This document shows, one piece after another, positions 1 through 10,612 of a DNA stretch of 64,000 nt. The DNA comes from Blattamonas nauphoetae. Taxonomy: Eukaryota; Preaxostyla; Oxymonadida. The stretch spans positions 124,001 to 188,000 of the forward strand of contig JARBJD010000031.1 of the NCBI GenBank assembly GCA_033064195.1, written 5' to 3'. Below the pieces are notes generated by a model that saw only the letters and a program-made list of their open reading frames with translations, was not told the DNA's origin and made no database searches. Position 1 is the stretch's first letter. Each line of letters opens with the position of its first letter. The translations under genes were made by a program, and so were the position numbers.

Positions 1-902
1 CAATCATCGGCGCTGACATCGGCGGGTTTCTGGGGAACACCACTCCCGAAATGATGACACGCTGGTTGGAGCTGGGTGTGTTCCTCTACCCCTTCCTGCG
101 CAACCACAACCATCACGACGGGACAGAACAGGCCCTTCCAGCCTTCCGCGGACCAGAAGCAGCGATCATCAAACGGTACGCCTTTGTCCGACAGTACATC
201 CAGTCATACATGTACACACAGATGCACTTCGCTCACCAGACAGGCATCCCAATCGTCCGCTCTCTTTCGATGGAGTTCCCGGCAGACGCAGCGACTCGCA
301 CCATCGACACGCAAGCCATGCTGGGCGATGCTCTCCTCGTCACGCCTGTCATCGCCGAGAAGGCAGTGAATGTGACGGGACACTTCCCGAACTGCCGCTG
401 GTACGACTTCTGGTCGTTCGAGGAAGATCTGGCAGTGTCCAAGAAAGGCACCTCAGTTCTGCTGGACGCCCCGCTCGACCACATCCCCGTCCACATCAGA
501 GGGGGCACAGTGGTCACCCTTCAGAGCCAGACAGCGTCGACCCTGAATGGGATGCGAGCCAGCCCCCTCACCGTCGTGTGTGCACTCGACGAGAAGTCGG
601 CTGCCAAAGGGTTTGCCATTCTGGACGACGGAATCAGCACCAACGACACTGCCTTCACCCGTCTGGACTTCGAAGCCACCTCTTCTTCGTTCGCAATCAA
701 CGTGACACGTAATAACTTCCAAACTGACCAGCAGATGGAAAAGCTGGTCATCACGGGTCTTGCTCGTGCAGCGGTCACGCGGGTGAGACTTAACGCGTTT
801 GGTCACTCCTTCACTTGGTCGTACCATGCCGAGAAGGGCATCCTCACCATCAAGTTTGACAACCCCGTCAAGCTTGTGGACGGTATTAATCTCTTGTTTT
901 GA
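1..902 (+). CDS. Glycoside hydrolase family 31 (alpha-glucosidase-like), 3' part
   Basis: Partial gene entering from the left edge; the frame is open from base 3 and ends in TGA at 900-902. The first residues read IIGADIGGFLGNTTPEM and are followed by RWLELGVFLYPFLRNHN, the typical GH31 segment just downstream of the catalytic acid/base. The next ~240 residues match the end of the barrel (IVRSLSMEFP, LGDALLVTPV, VHIRGGTVV) and the C-terminal beta-sandwich. GH31 enzymes release glucose from the non-reducing ends of alpha-glucans, and extracellular, lysosomal and ER (glucosidase II) members exist. No retention signal is seen at the C terminus (ends INLLF), which argues against an ER-retained form. 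The substrate cannot be settled without the N-terminal half. Confidence 0.9.
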   Translation, partial: IIGADIGGFLGNTTPEMMTRWLELGVFLYPFLRNHNHHDGTEQALPAFRGPEAAIIKRYAFVRQYIQSYMYTQMHFAHQTGIPIVRSLSMEFPADAATRTIDTQAMLGDALLVTPVIAEKAVNVTGHFPNCRWYDFWSFEEDLAVSKKGTSVLLDAPLDHIPVHIRGGTVVTLQSQTASTLNGMRASPLTVVCALDEKSAAKGFAILDDGISTNDTAFTRLDFEATSSSFAINVTRNNFQTDQQMEKLVITGLARAAVTRVRLNAFGHSFTWSYHAEKGILTIKFDNPVKLVDGINLLF

Positions 903-1001
903 TCGACACTTCACCTTCGTTTGATGAGACAATTAAGAAAGAAACGCTGTTGAAGTGCTGTTTAAGAAAGGAGAGGCAATGCTGGCCAAAATCAGCATCG
1001 C

Positions 1002-2654
1002 TCATTCCTTCAGTCCTTCGAGAAGCGTCCTGAGAGTCTCCATCGCTTTGTCGTCGATTCCCGTGTCGGCCTTCCACTCCTCCACCTTCTTCAGGATGAT
1101 GTCCTTCTTCACGCGGAAGTGGGCGAGGATGACATCTGCAAACTCGGTGTTCCCGCTCTGTGCTTTCTGAATCTGGTCGATCATCGCCCACTGCACGGTC
1201 TGCCGACGGATGTTGTTGTTGTACGACCTGTCCTGCTTCCTGCCTTCGTCTGTGTTGTACGAGCTCTCATACCCAGGCTCGTTGAAGAAGGGGTGGTCGA
1301 CAAGGATCAGAGCCTGGATGGAGACAAACACTTGGATGAGGGTGGAGTGCACGGGGTTCCAGCTCTCCCCCGCATCGCCCGACCACGTTCCGAGGAGCGA
1401 CAGGCACACCTTCCCGTCGGAGTAGAGGTTCGGGTTGAACCTGACAGTCCCGTTTCCTGTTGTGGTGATGATGACTTGGGGTGGCTGGGTGGGGAAGCCG
1501 GAGTTGAGGAAGATGTCGAACTCGAACAGACCCGACTCGTATGGAGTGTCCTCTGGTCCAGAGATGACAGCTTTGATCAGCTGAGCGCAGTTCTCGTCAA
1601 CCCGCACGAACACCGACGATCCGATGTTGAACGGGAGTGACGTGCGGAGAGACGTGATCTCCTGTGAAATCCGGCGCATGTTGGGGAGTCGTGTCTGCTT
1701 TCTCACTTCGTTTGCGAAGAGGTGGCGTTCCTCGAAGCGCCCGTGTTCCTCCACTGAGAGGAAGCGGAGGTGGTTCAGAGCTTTCTCGTACTGTGCATCG
1801 AGGGAGAGGGATGGGGATGGTGTCGGCTCTGCTTGGACAACACCAGAGTTGGCTGTGCTTGGTGCTGGTTGGAAAGAGTCTGCCTTCTCTTTGAGAAGCC
1901 CAGCAACAAGTCGGATGGTCTCAGCGAGGACTTTGGAGCAGTCGTTGTATTCGAGCTGCTGTTCTTTTGGGATGTACTCCTTGTTGTGGGCAAGGCCAGG
2001 CTGGTACGACACGTTATAGTTGGAGAGCGTTGTTTCCTTGACTTCGTGTTTGCCACAGTTTTCAGTCAATTTGAGGTAATCGTCAGCGAGAACAGAGAGT
2101 TTCATCAAGCTGTCGAAAACTGAGGTGTGCTGACCATCTACAGGCTCAAAGAAGAGAGAACAGAAGTCGTCTTGATGTGATGACTGGCCGAGAAGTTCAA
2201 GAGCGCACATCACGATTGGTGAGGCGAGGTTGAGTGAGAGGAAAGAGTCTTCATCGAAAACACGAAGAAGGATTTCTGAAAAGTGATTATCTCGGAAAAA
2301 CGGGATAAGAAGTGCTGCATCCTGCGTGGAAGTGTGTTGGAGGAGTCCGTTGAGCTTCGTCATCACTTGGTACTGTTTGATCAAAAGCTCCTTCTTCTTC
2401 TCTGTGTGTTGATCAAGTGATGAAAAATTGCCGTTTGTAGCACCAGCATGAGATCCAAAGCCTGTTCCGACAGCCCAAACGAGCTTGCTTAGTTTGTCTT
2501 TGTCTTGTGTTGTTTCCGACTTGGTGACTTCCAGCTTCTGTTCCAAGAAGGCCGGAAGAAACTCATCTGTGTAAAAAGATTGAAGGGAAGAATGTGTCAT
2601 GATGATAGAGTGAATGAATTGTTTGAAGGAGTGAGCTGAAAAGATCGTGGTCAT
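1002..2654 (-). CDS. Ubiquitin-conjugating E2 of the BIRC6/BRUCE type
   Basis: Single-exon frame of 550 codons. A second Met at 2600 is an equally likely start (532 aa) because the first 18 residues look like leader sequence. The N-terminal ~300 residues are helical and unrecognised. The C-terminal ~220 are a UBC fold: SSVFVRVDEN, GPEDTPYESGLFEFDI, PPQVIITTTGNGTVRFNP, then NLYSDGKVCLSLLGTWSG with the catalytic Cys near residue 417 (codon at 1404-1406). The following FNEPGYESSYN and ...IRRQTVQWAM match the BIRC6 C-terminal E2 more closely than ordinary E2s. BIRC6 in animals is a giant E2/E3 hybrid with an N-terminal BIR domain; this protein has the E2 end but no BIR. It should transfer ubiquitin in the cytosol. 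Divergent from the next gene (about 160 bp between starts). Confidence 0.88.
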   Translation of the reverse strand: MTTIFSAHSFKQFIHSIIMTHSSLQSFYTDEFLPAFLEQKLEVTKSETTQDKDKLSKLVWAVGTGFGSHAGATNGNFSSLDQHTEKKKELLIKQYQVMTKLNGLLQHTSTQDAALLIPFFRDNHFSEILLRVFDEDSFLSLNLASPIVMCALELLGQSSHQDDFCSLFFEPVDGQHTSVFDSLMKLSVLADDYLKLTENCGKHEVKETTLSNYNVSYQPGLAHNKEYIPKEQQLEYNDCSKVLAETIRLVAGLLKEKADSFQPAPSTANSGVVQAEPTPSPSLSLDAQYEKALNHLRFLSVEEHGRFEERHLFANEVRKQTRLPNMRRISQEITSLRTSLPFNIGSSVFVRVDENCAQLIKAVISGPEDTPYESGLFEFDIFLNSGFPTQPPQVIITTTGNGTVRFNPNLYSDGKVCLSLLGTWSGDAGESWNPVHSTLIQVFVSIQALILVDHPFFNEPGYESSYNTDEGRKQDRSYNNNIRRQTVQWAMIDQIQKAQSGNTEFADVILAHFRVKKDIILKKVEEWKADTGIDDKAMETLRTLLEGLKE

Positions 2655-2812
2655 AAGATTTTTCTTAGAAACCCTCCATGGTTATTTTCTTTCTGACGCT
2701 TCGTTAAAGCCCATTGATGATTTTAAAGGGTTTCCACACATGATGGCATGGATCTGGTGACGATTGTTTGCTGTTTCAGGTTTGAAAAAATGGATCGGTC
2801 CACAATGAAGTT

Positions 2813-5800
2813 ATGCACACACAAACACACTTTCTGACATGCTGTGGCAACGAACAATTTCAGCCTTCAGAGAAGCTCCTTGATCGGGTTGCACTTCTTC
2901 ATGAGGATTCAAGAAATGATGTTCTGAACCTCTCTGATATCATCGTTGACGATGCTGTTTGTCCTCTGTTCACTTTATTTCAATTCTATATCATCGATCA
3001 ACTGTATTATTGGCTTCATCCTCAGCTTATTCGTGTTTTGTGTCGCTTTTTGCCAAATATACTACTCAAAACTTTGTCCTTATCGAACTGTCGCATCAAT
3101 GATCATCGTGTGTCCCGATTCGACTGAGGCATTCATTCGTGACTGTTTTCTGCTTTATTCAGGACTCAAGCAGCTCTTATCAGGAATTTTAGCCATAGGA
3201 TCACTCAAAGTTCTTGATTTAAGTCGGAATCTTCTCACATCAAACTCGACACAAGATCTCATCAGATTGATTCAGTCCATTGAAACGTTACAAGAGTTTG
3301 TTGAACATTCATCATTTTATTCTGATTTTTCGCCAGACTCAATCTTGGAGATAACTCAATTGGGACTGGTCAGATCTTCTCCGCACTCCACAACAATTCC
3401 TCACTTATCTCGTTAAACATGAAAAATACAAACCTACATCCCGATTCATTCTCTGTCTTGGCTGATTGTTTGAATTCAAATCGATATCTCTCATATATCG
3501 GTATCTTATTCCCTCTTTTCATCTCGTGTCAAGATGTGAGCAATAATGAATGTGGTATCGAATCTGGTCAAGCAGCTGTGAATGCAATGAAAGAAAATTC
3601 TTCTGTTCTGTATTTTCAAATTGAGAACACTCAGATGGGACTTCAGAATGAACTCCTAATTGGTTTCTTCATTTATCTCTCTTAATTTTGTCTTAAGCTG
3701 CATTATGCGAGAAGAACCAGTCGCACGTTCAGTCAATGCGGCAGATTCTTGCAGACAAGCAGGTGTACGAAGACGAATTATCGAACAGCAGGCTCGAGAG
3801 TGACAGACTCCGAACCCAAGTCTTTCAAATGTCCGAACAGAACAAACTGACAAGCGAGCAGCTCACCCTTGTGTCTCAACAGCTCGCTGAAGTTGAACAA
3901 TTGAACACCAATCTCTCCTCAGAGCTGGCCCTCCTCAAAACCGACCACGAGTCCCTCCAATCCCAACATGAGAAGCTGAAAGGAGTGTACGCAGAACGGC
4001 TGGAGAAAGACAACCGACGCGTCAGCAGCCTCGCAATCAGCGGAACACAGACAGACCTCACTCTTCAAGACGACCTCGACGGAGAACTCGCCCGCGTCAT
4101 CGAAAACAAGGAGCAGATCATCGCCACACAGACCGAGATGATCCGCCAGAACAACATCACGTTTGACAGCCTCAACCTCGAACTGGACGAAGCGCGGGAC
4201 GTCCTTGGCGGTCTTCGTGACGAGATGGAAACGCTCACAAAAGACCTTGAGAAGGGGCGGTTGGAAGTGCGAATGCTCGAACTCGCCTTTGGTGAGGAAG
4301 ACTCGAAACTGACCAAAATCAAAGAAGACATCATTGTGAAGCAAGTGCTCCTCGAGCAACTGGAGGAGCGACTGAAGAAGGCTGGCGATGACGATCTTGA
4401 ACTGAACGGGTCGCCAGTGACCAAACAGAAGCCGAATTTGGACTCGTCGCCAGATCGAAGCAACACATCCTTCGACTCGTCGGTTCCAGAAGCAGAAGAG
4501 GCGAAGGAGGAGGAATTGAGGGAACAGCGGAGAGCGATGGAGCGGCTTCAGATGCAGCGGGAAGATTACTTGGCCGGCCTCTCCAACCACGGGCTGGCCT
4601 TCATCCCGTCGTTCTGCACCCCGCTCTCCGACTCGTCCTCCACCCATCCTCTCTCTTCGCCAGTCCCGACCAAACAGTTCCCTGTCCCTGCATCTCCATT
4701 CTACAGCGCATCTGCCATCCTGGCCAGTCTCGCTGAAGGGACCTCTCCTGTCAGCCTCTCGTCACCCGCATCGCTCATTCACCACATGCCCGACGATGAG
4801 ATCCAAGCTGACGCGGAGTTCTTGGTCACTGCGACCCTCCCACTTCATCAGCGGCAGTCTCAGCTTGTGACTCCCATCCGAACAAGAGGAATGGCGCAGA
4901 CGCAGCAGTTCCTGTACAGATGGACTCGGACTCCCCTCAACCCCCTTCCTCCGCAGCCGAAGCTCGCTGAGAAGGAGCCAGAGGCATCACCAATCACCGC
5001 CCGTCCCAACCCATTCCGCCAGTCGTCCCTCGTTGCACAGAGCTTTGTGGATTCCAGAGCAACAGACCAACTGAAAAGGAAGGAGAAGGAGAACGCGACG
5101 ATGAAGGCGGAGATCCTCGAGCTCAACAACCAAATTGATTCGCTTCAGAAGAAGATCACAGACTCCGAAAAGACGGCAGAAGAGATGAAGCAACGAGCAG
5201 AAAAGATGCCTCACTCCAAATCGGGAAAGCATCGCCGAGGAAGTCGTCGCGGCGATCCAACCAACAAAGACGATTCAGAAAACGAGAGCGAAAACGCCGC
5301 TTCGTCTCGCGAGGCCAAGAAAGTTCGACAACGACGGAAGAAAGAGAAGGCGCTCAGAGAGAAGATGGAGGGCGAGTTGGAAGAGTTCAGAAAGCAGGTC
5401 GGGCTGCTGGAAGAAGTGGCGAAGCGAGCAGAAGCGAAGGAAGTGTCGCTCAACACAACAATCGCTGCGCTGATGAGTGACCTTCGCCAGGAAAAGCTCA
5501 ACGTTGAAGAGCTGACTGCAAAACTGCAGGAGTCTCACGACGAAATGAGTGCTGGGGCTGAACAAGCTGAGGACGATCGGAGACGGAACGAGGCAGCCGT
5601 CGCCGAGAAAGAAGAAACAATCCAACAACTTGAATCACAAATCGATTCTCTTCGCCAGAACGTCGCCACAATCCAAGCCACTCTTGATCAGGCAATCGAG
5701 CAGAAGAACGAACTCGCTGAAAGGCTCCGCGAACACAGCGACGAGATGAGTGTGGGATTGGAGCAAGCTGAAGACGACCTTCGGAAGAGAGACGCCCTCC

Positions 5801-8800
5801 TCGCCGAGAAGGACCAGACAATCAGCCAACTTGAGACTCAGATTGACTCGCTCCAGCGAAATGTGGCAGCCGTCCAAGAAACACTCGACAAAGTGAATGA
5901 GCAGAAGGCTGGGCTGGTCGACCCCGCACTCGTCAACGATCAGCTCGACGAGTTTGCGGAAATGATCGAAACCGCAATGGGTCTGCTGAACGAGGGACGG
6001 AAGGGATCGAAAGGGTTGGTGTCGAAGATTGAGGGAATGTGGCCGTTCGACGTGTCGCTCGACGGGCGGAAGAAGAAGCGCCGCATTCGACTTCAGCGAT
6101 CTCGCCCAAAGTCGTCCGCAGCAGGACGAAGACACCAACACCACGCGTCGTCATCTGAAGCACAGTTCCCCAGTCTCCTCACCAACACGTTCGAAACACT
6201 CTCCAACCAACTTTCGCATTTGTTTGAGGAGTCTGGAGCTCTGATCGACTGTTTTGATGAAATTGACAATGAATTGGACAACTGGAAGGAGCGGCAGGAA
6301 GAGCAGCTTCGAAACGAGCAAGAAAGGAGCACCATTCTCGACCTCCGCAAGCAACTCGTGGACGAGCAGAAAAGAACAGCTGATCTCGAGAAGCAGGACA
6401 AGGACCAGCTGAGGGTGGAGGAGGACAAGTGGCAGATGGAGAGACTGGAGCATCAGAACACTGAAGCCCAGCTGAAAGACAATCTCGCCAAGTTGGAGAA
6501 GAAGAGGAAGGACCTCAAGGCTGCCCTGAAAGAGGAGAGGAACAAGCTGGAACAGTCAGAACGGGCACTTCATGACGAAAAGAGGAAGCGAGAGGAGATC
6601 GAAGGAAGACTCGAATCGTCAAAGGAGCAGATGAAAGAAGGAACCAAAGAAATCGACCAGCTCAAAGACAAGATCTTCCAGTTGGAGCTGGAGATCCAAA
6701 AACAGGTCATCCTCAACTCCGCCAAGCCTCCGCAATTCCAGCAGACCCTCCCGCCTCAGCAGCCCAACCAGATCTCCATCACAACACAGCCACAACCGCA
6801 GCCTGTCCAGCCGCAGTTTATTCAGACACAGCCACAACTCGTCCCACAGTTCATCCCTGTGGTGACACAACCACCTCAACAGCCTCTGCTGATGAGCAAT
6901 GGAAACAATAGTGATCCTGTGCTGACCCAGATGGTCACAAACGAGGCTCTCGATTCCCTCCGAAGCCAACTCAAGAAGAGCGAGAAGGAGACGGAGAAGC
7001 GGCAAAGAAAGTTGGAGAAATCAGAAATGAGGGTTGCCGAACTCGAGCGCGAGAAGGTCAGACTGGAAGAAGCAAACAAAGAGCTGGAACGCGACCTGAA
7101 GAAGGCCGAACGGACCCAGCACCATCCTCCCCCTCCGCCTGCTCCTGTCGAACCGCAGGTCAAGATCGTTCCGCAGATCATTCGTGAAAAGGCCGACACA
7201 AGTCTTTTGGAAGAAAAGCTCAGCCACGAACGAGAAGAACGACGAAAGGTGTCTGGAGATCTCCAACGATACAGACAGACACTTGAAGAAGAGAAACAGA
7301 AGACAGACACACTCGACAGACAGAAACGAAAACTGGAGCGACAGTTAGCAGATGTGAAGGCAAATCTCTCGACACTCGAGGAGACCATCAAACGAGTGGA
7401 GAAGGAACGAGACGAGAAACAGAAGGCTCTGAAAGAAGAGCAGTCTCTCAGCAAGGAGCTGAAAAGAACCATCGCAGCTCACGAGGACGTCATCGAACGG
7501 ATGAAAGAGCAGGAGCGGATTTCTGTGAGTGAACTTCAACGCACCAGAGATGCGTCCGCCGCGAAGAAGAAAGAACTGGCGGAGAGGCAGAAGGAGATTG
7601 GTGCTCTTCAAACGACACTTGACAAATTCAAGGCAGACCTGGCCGAAAGAGAGAAAGCACTCGTCGAGGCCCAACAAACAATTCTGGACGCCAAGAAACA
7701 TCACGACAGTGTGCTCTCGAAAGTTCAGCGTGACATGAAACAACTCGAAAACGACAAACGAGGAGCGAAGGAGAAGTTGGACAAGCTGCAAAAGAAATAC
7801 GATGCAGCTGTCGAGAAGACCAACCAACTTCACGATGCATACAAACGACACCGCGACACCATCCAACAACAGCACACAGACATCAACCGCCTGAAAGACG
7901 AGAAGGAGGCTGAGCAGCGTCGATGCGACATGGACAACGAGGAGAACCTCCGAAAAATGCGCGAATTTGAGGACCGGCTCAGAGAGATGCGGGATGAGAT
8001 CGCTGGAAAGGAGAGGGAGAACGACCTCCTTCGCCAACAGCACGCTCTCGTCCAATCACAAGCACAGCAGGCACAGCTTCAGGCACAAGAGATTCTGAAG
8101 AATGCTGGGCCTGTTGAACAGAGCTCAGTCCTTCGCATTCATCGACGGCGCTCCCAGCAGAGGCGAGACGACAGCAAAACAAGCGACAATTCCATCACCA
8201 CCGACACCCCGTCCAATCTGACTGACAACCGCAGCACGCGAAAGACGAAGAGCTCATCGAAGCATCGACATGTGCCGCGGGAGGACAGGTCGAAGACAGA
8301 CCGGTTCACAGTCTCGAACGGGGGAGCCAACATCCCCACCCCCCGAAAGCTCACCACTCCCATCTCAGTGTCGACAGCCTCGTTTGGAAATTACGACACG
8401 CGCCCTGTGCCCTCTCTCCAAGCGTCCATTGGTCTCCCAAACATTCCCATCCACACTCCTGTCAGCCCAGCTGTCACGTTTGACGTCACTCCTGCCGTGG
8501 CGAAGGGGGGACTCGCAAGATCCGTTGGGTCTGTTCCATCAACAAAGAAAACAGAGGGAAGCACAATCTCGCTTGTGGATACACTCAACAAAATGAGGTC
8601 TCGGGAAGAAGAAAAAGAAAAAGAAACTGCGTTCATGCAAGCTCTCTCGGCAGTTCGAGAGGATCCACCCAATCCAGGCACGGTAAGTGGGTCACGGCAA
8701 TCCAGAAGCTCCACGCGAAGACCAGACTCGGAAACAGTGTCGCATCGGAGTGGGGAAACGCAGTCGACGTCACGACCTCGTCTCCACATTCACATTCATC

Positions 8801-8928
8801 GATCTGGCAGCCAAAATCCCACCACAGAAACACCTGGAACAAGGGTTCTCTCTTCACGACACAGTGTTCGATCTTCATCTCCAGGAACCGGCCATCTTCA
8901 TTTGGACGCGAGACAACCAAATGACTGA
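2813..8928 (+). CDS. LRRC45-like leucine-rich repeat / giant coiled-coil protein
   Basis: Six exons by my model: 2813-2956, 3026-3107, 3163-3295, 3337-3500, 3534-3662, 3698-8928. The joined length is a multiple of three (1,960 aa). Splicing restores a continuous LRR region (VLNLSDIIVDDA / LIRVLCRFLPN, SLKVLDLSRNLL, LNLGDNSIG, YIDVSNNECG) across residues ~30-215. The layout follows animal LRRC45, a centrosome-linker protein with N-terminal LRRs and a C-terminal coiled coil. The rest is heptad-rich coiled coil, with a Ser/Pro-rich stretch (nt ~4,560-5,000), a Gln/Pro-rich break near residues 1225-1280 (nt ~6,720-6,890) and a Ser-rich tail. A ~70-residue unit is duplicated at nt ~5,532 and ~5,742 (DEMSAGAEQAEDD / DEMSVGLEQAEDD). 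It is about three times longer than vertebrate LRRC45. A basal-body or cytoskeletal linker role is inferred. Confidence 0.8.
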
Positions 8929-9059
8929 TTGTCTCTCATCAAACCCACTTCACTTATTGTTGAACTCTTCTTTTGTCATCATTTGTCTTATTTTTCATGG
9001 TTTCTCAATCGAGTACAAAATGGTGATGATTAGAAACGATCAACCCACCGTGTCCATCA

Positions 9060-10355
9060 ATGTTACACAACAACATCACTTGTTTTTCGTTCAACAAAGA
9101 TCACACAAGTTTGCTCTGCATTGTCCACAGAATTTCTCTTTTTATGGCTTCTTCCTTTTTCTGCCACTCCCTCAATGAGTTAGAGATCGCCATCGTTCCA
9201 AATAAAAGTTTTGCAGAAATATGGAATGTCAATGGAACAGACACAAAGGATTGGACATTAGATAAAACATTGAAATCAGAACACGCACAATTAATTACTG
9301 GTATCGATTGGGTATGCCTGGAAAGAGCAACGCATTATTATCTCACTCAAAACTAATTTTAATGGCATTCTAATATTACCAATCTCTTTATCTGGTTTAT
9401 TTAATGTGTATACACAACAATTTAGGCACCAAACTCGAACAAGCTCCTCACATGCTCACAAGATAGAAATGCATATGTCTGGCTTCCACCAGATGAACAG
9501 AATTCTGAATGGGTTCCCCAAATTGTGCTTCTTCGTTTTAGCAAGGCAGCCACATGCTGTGCCTGGTCTCCGAATGAGGACAAGTTCGCTGTCGGTGGGT
9601 CAGAAAAATACATCGCCGTTTGCTATTTTGATGCCGACGCTGATTGGTGGGTGAGCAAGCGTATCAGACTTCACAAGTCAGCCGTCCTCTCTCTCGCATG
9701 GCATCCCTCTAACGTCATGCTTGCTTCAACAGGCAACGACTTCAGAATGATGGTACACTCCGCTGCGATCAAAGAAATCGGAGAGACAAAGTCGGAGGTT
9801 GAGGGATTTCCACCAATTGACTTCTGTGGAAAGGAAAAGCAGCCACTCTACATTCACACAATCTCCGGAAGCTGGATGAACGGGTGCGCGTTCTCTGCTT
9901 CAGGCCGCCGTCTCGCGTGCTGCTCTCGAAACTCAACAGTTCATATCACACATTTTGAAGAAGGTGCTCCACGCGAATTCATTGTCACTCTCACAACTCT
10001 TCCATTCTCGCAGCTCGTCTTCGTCGACGAGGACACAATTGTCTGTGGTGGGTTTGACGAGAAGCCAACCGTTCTCAAGTTCGACGGTGATAACTGGTCT
10101 GTCAGTAAGACACTAGACATTGTTCCTAATGCTGCAGGAGAGAAGAAAGAGCAGACAATGGGACAGTCAGCCATGGACCGTTTCAAGGCTCTCTCATCCA
10201 CCGGTCAGGCTGGAGGAGCCGTAAAAGCAGCAGTCACAGATCGCCACACAAATGATATCACCCATATCTCTCTCGGTGTCCCGAAAGCGGATGGCAGCGT
10301 CGATCAAGTCGTTACAAGTGGAATGGATGGTAAAATCTATTTCTGGAAACTCTGA
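9060..10355 (+). CDS. ARPC1: Arp2/3 complex subunit 1 (ARPC1/p41), WD40 propeller
   Basis: Three exons: 9060-9108, 9184-9311, 9426-10355. Joined they give 368 aa, the usual length for ARPC1. The first splice joins ...FNKDHT to KIAIVPNKSF and the second joins LITGIDW to APNSNKLLTC, so the conserved VTGIDWAP ... DRNAYVW stretch of ARPC1 is restored. Further matches are WSPNEDKFAVGGSEKYIAVC, DADADWWVSK, VLSLAWHP, GWMNGCAFSASGRRLA-like text and the last blade TSGMDGKIYFWKL. ARPC1 is the propeller subunit that holds Arp2/3 together and contacts nucleation-promoting factors, so its presence implies branched actin networks. The introns are 75 bp (GTTTGC...TTAG) and 114 bp (GTATGC...TTAG). Starts 131 bp after the previous stop on the same strand. 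Confidence 0.96.
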
Positions 10356-10612
10356 CCTTTCTCTGTTCTTCATATTTTGTTCTGACTACTCATTTCTTTT
10401 CCCATCACACGTTCTGCACTTCTTATCACTGTTTCTTCACCTTCAACCGACAGTCATTGAATCAAAGCTCCCAAAAGATTCTCAGAATGGTGAACAATGA
10501 AATATTGTTTGCTCAAGTAACTTTTCAACTGTTCAAGAGTCTTGTCACGCGCGGCCCACAAACCACCGTTGAACCTCAAAACTCGAAAAGAAAGCATTTC
10601 TTATTTTCAAAA

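Noticed and set aside
9109-9183. Uninterrupted reading of ARPC1 through 9109-9183
   Set aside because: It would insert ~25 unrelated residues into the first WD40 blade; removing a GTTTGC...TTAG intron restores the family sequence and length.
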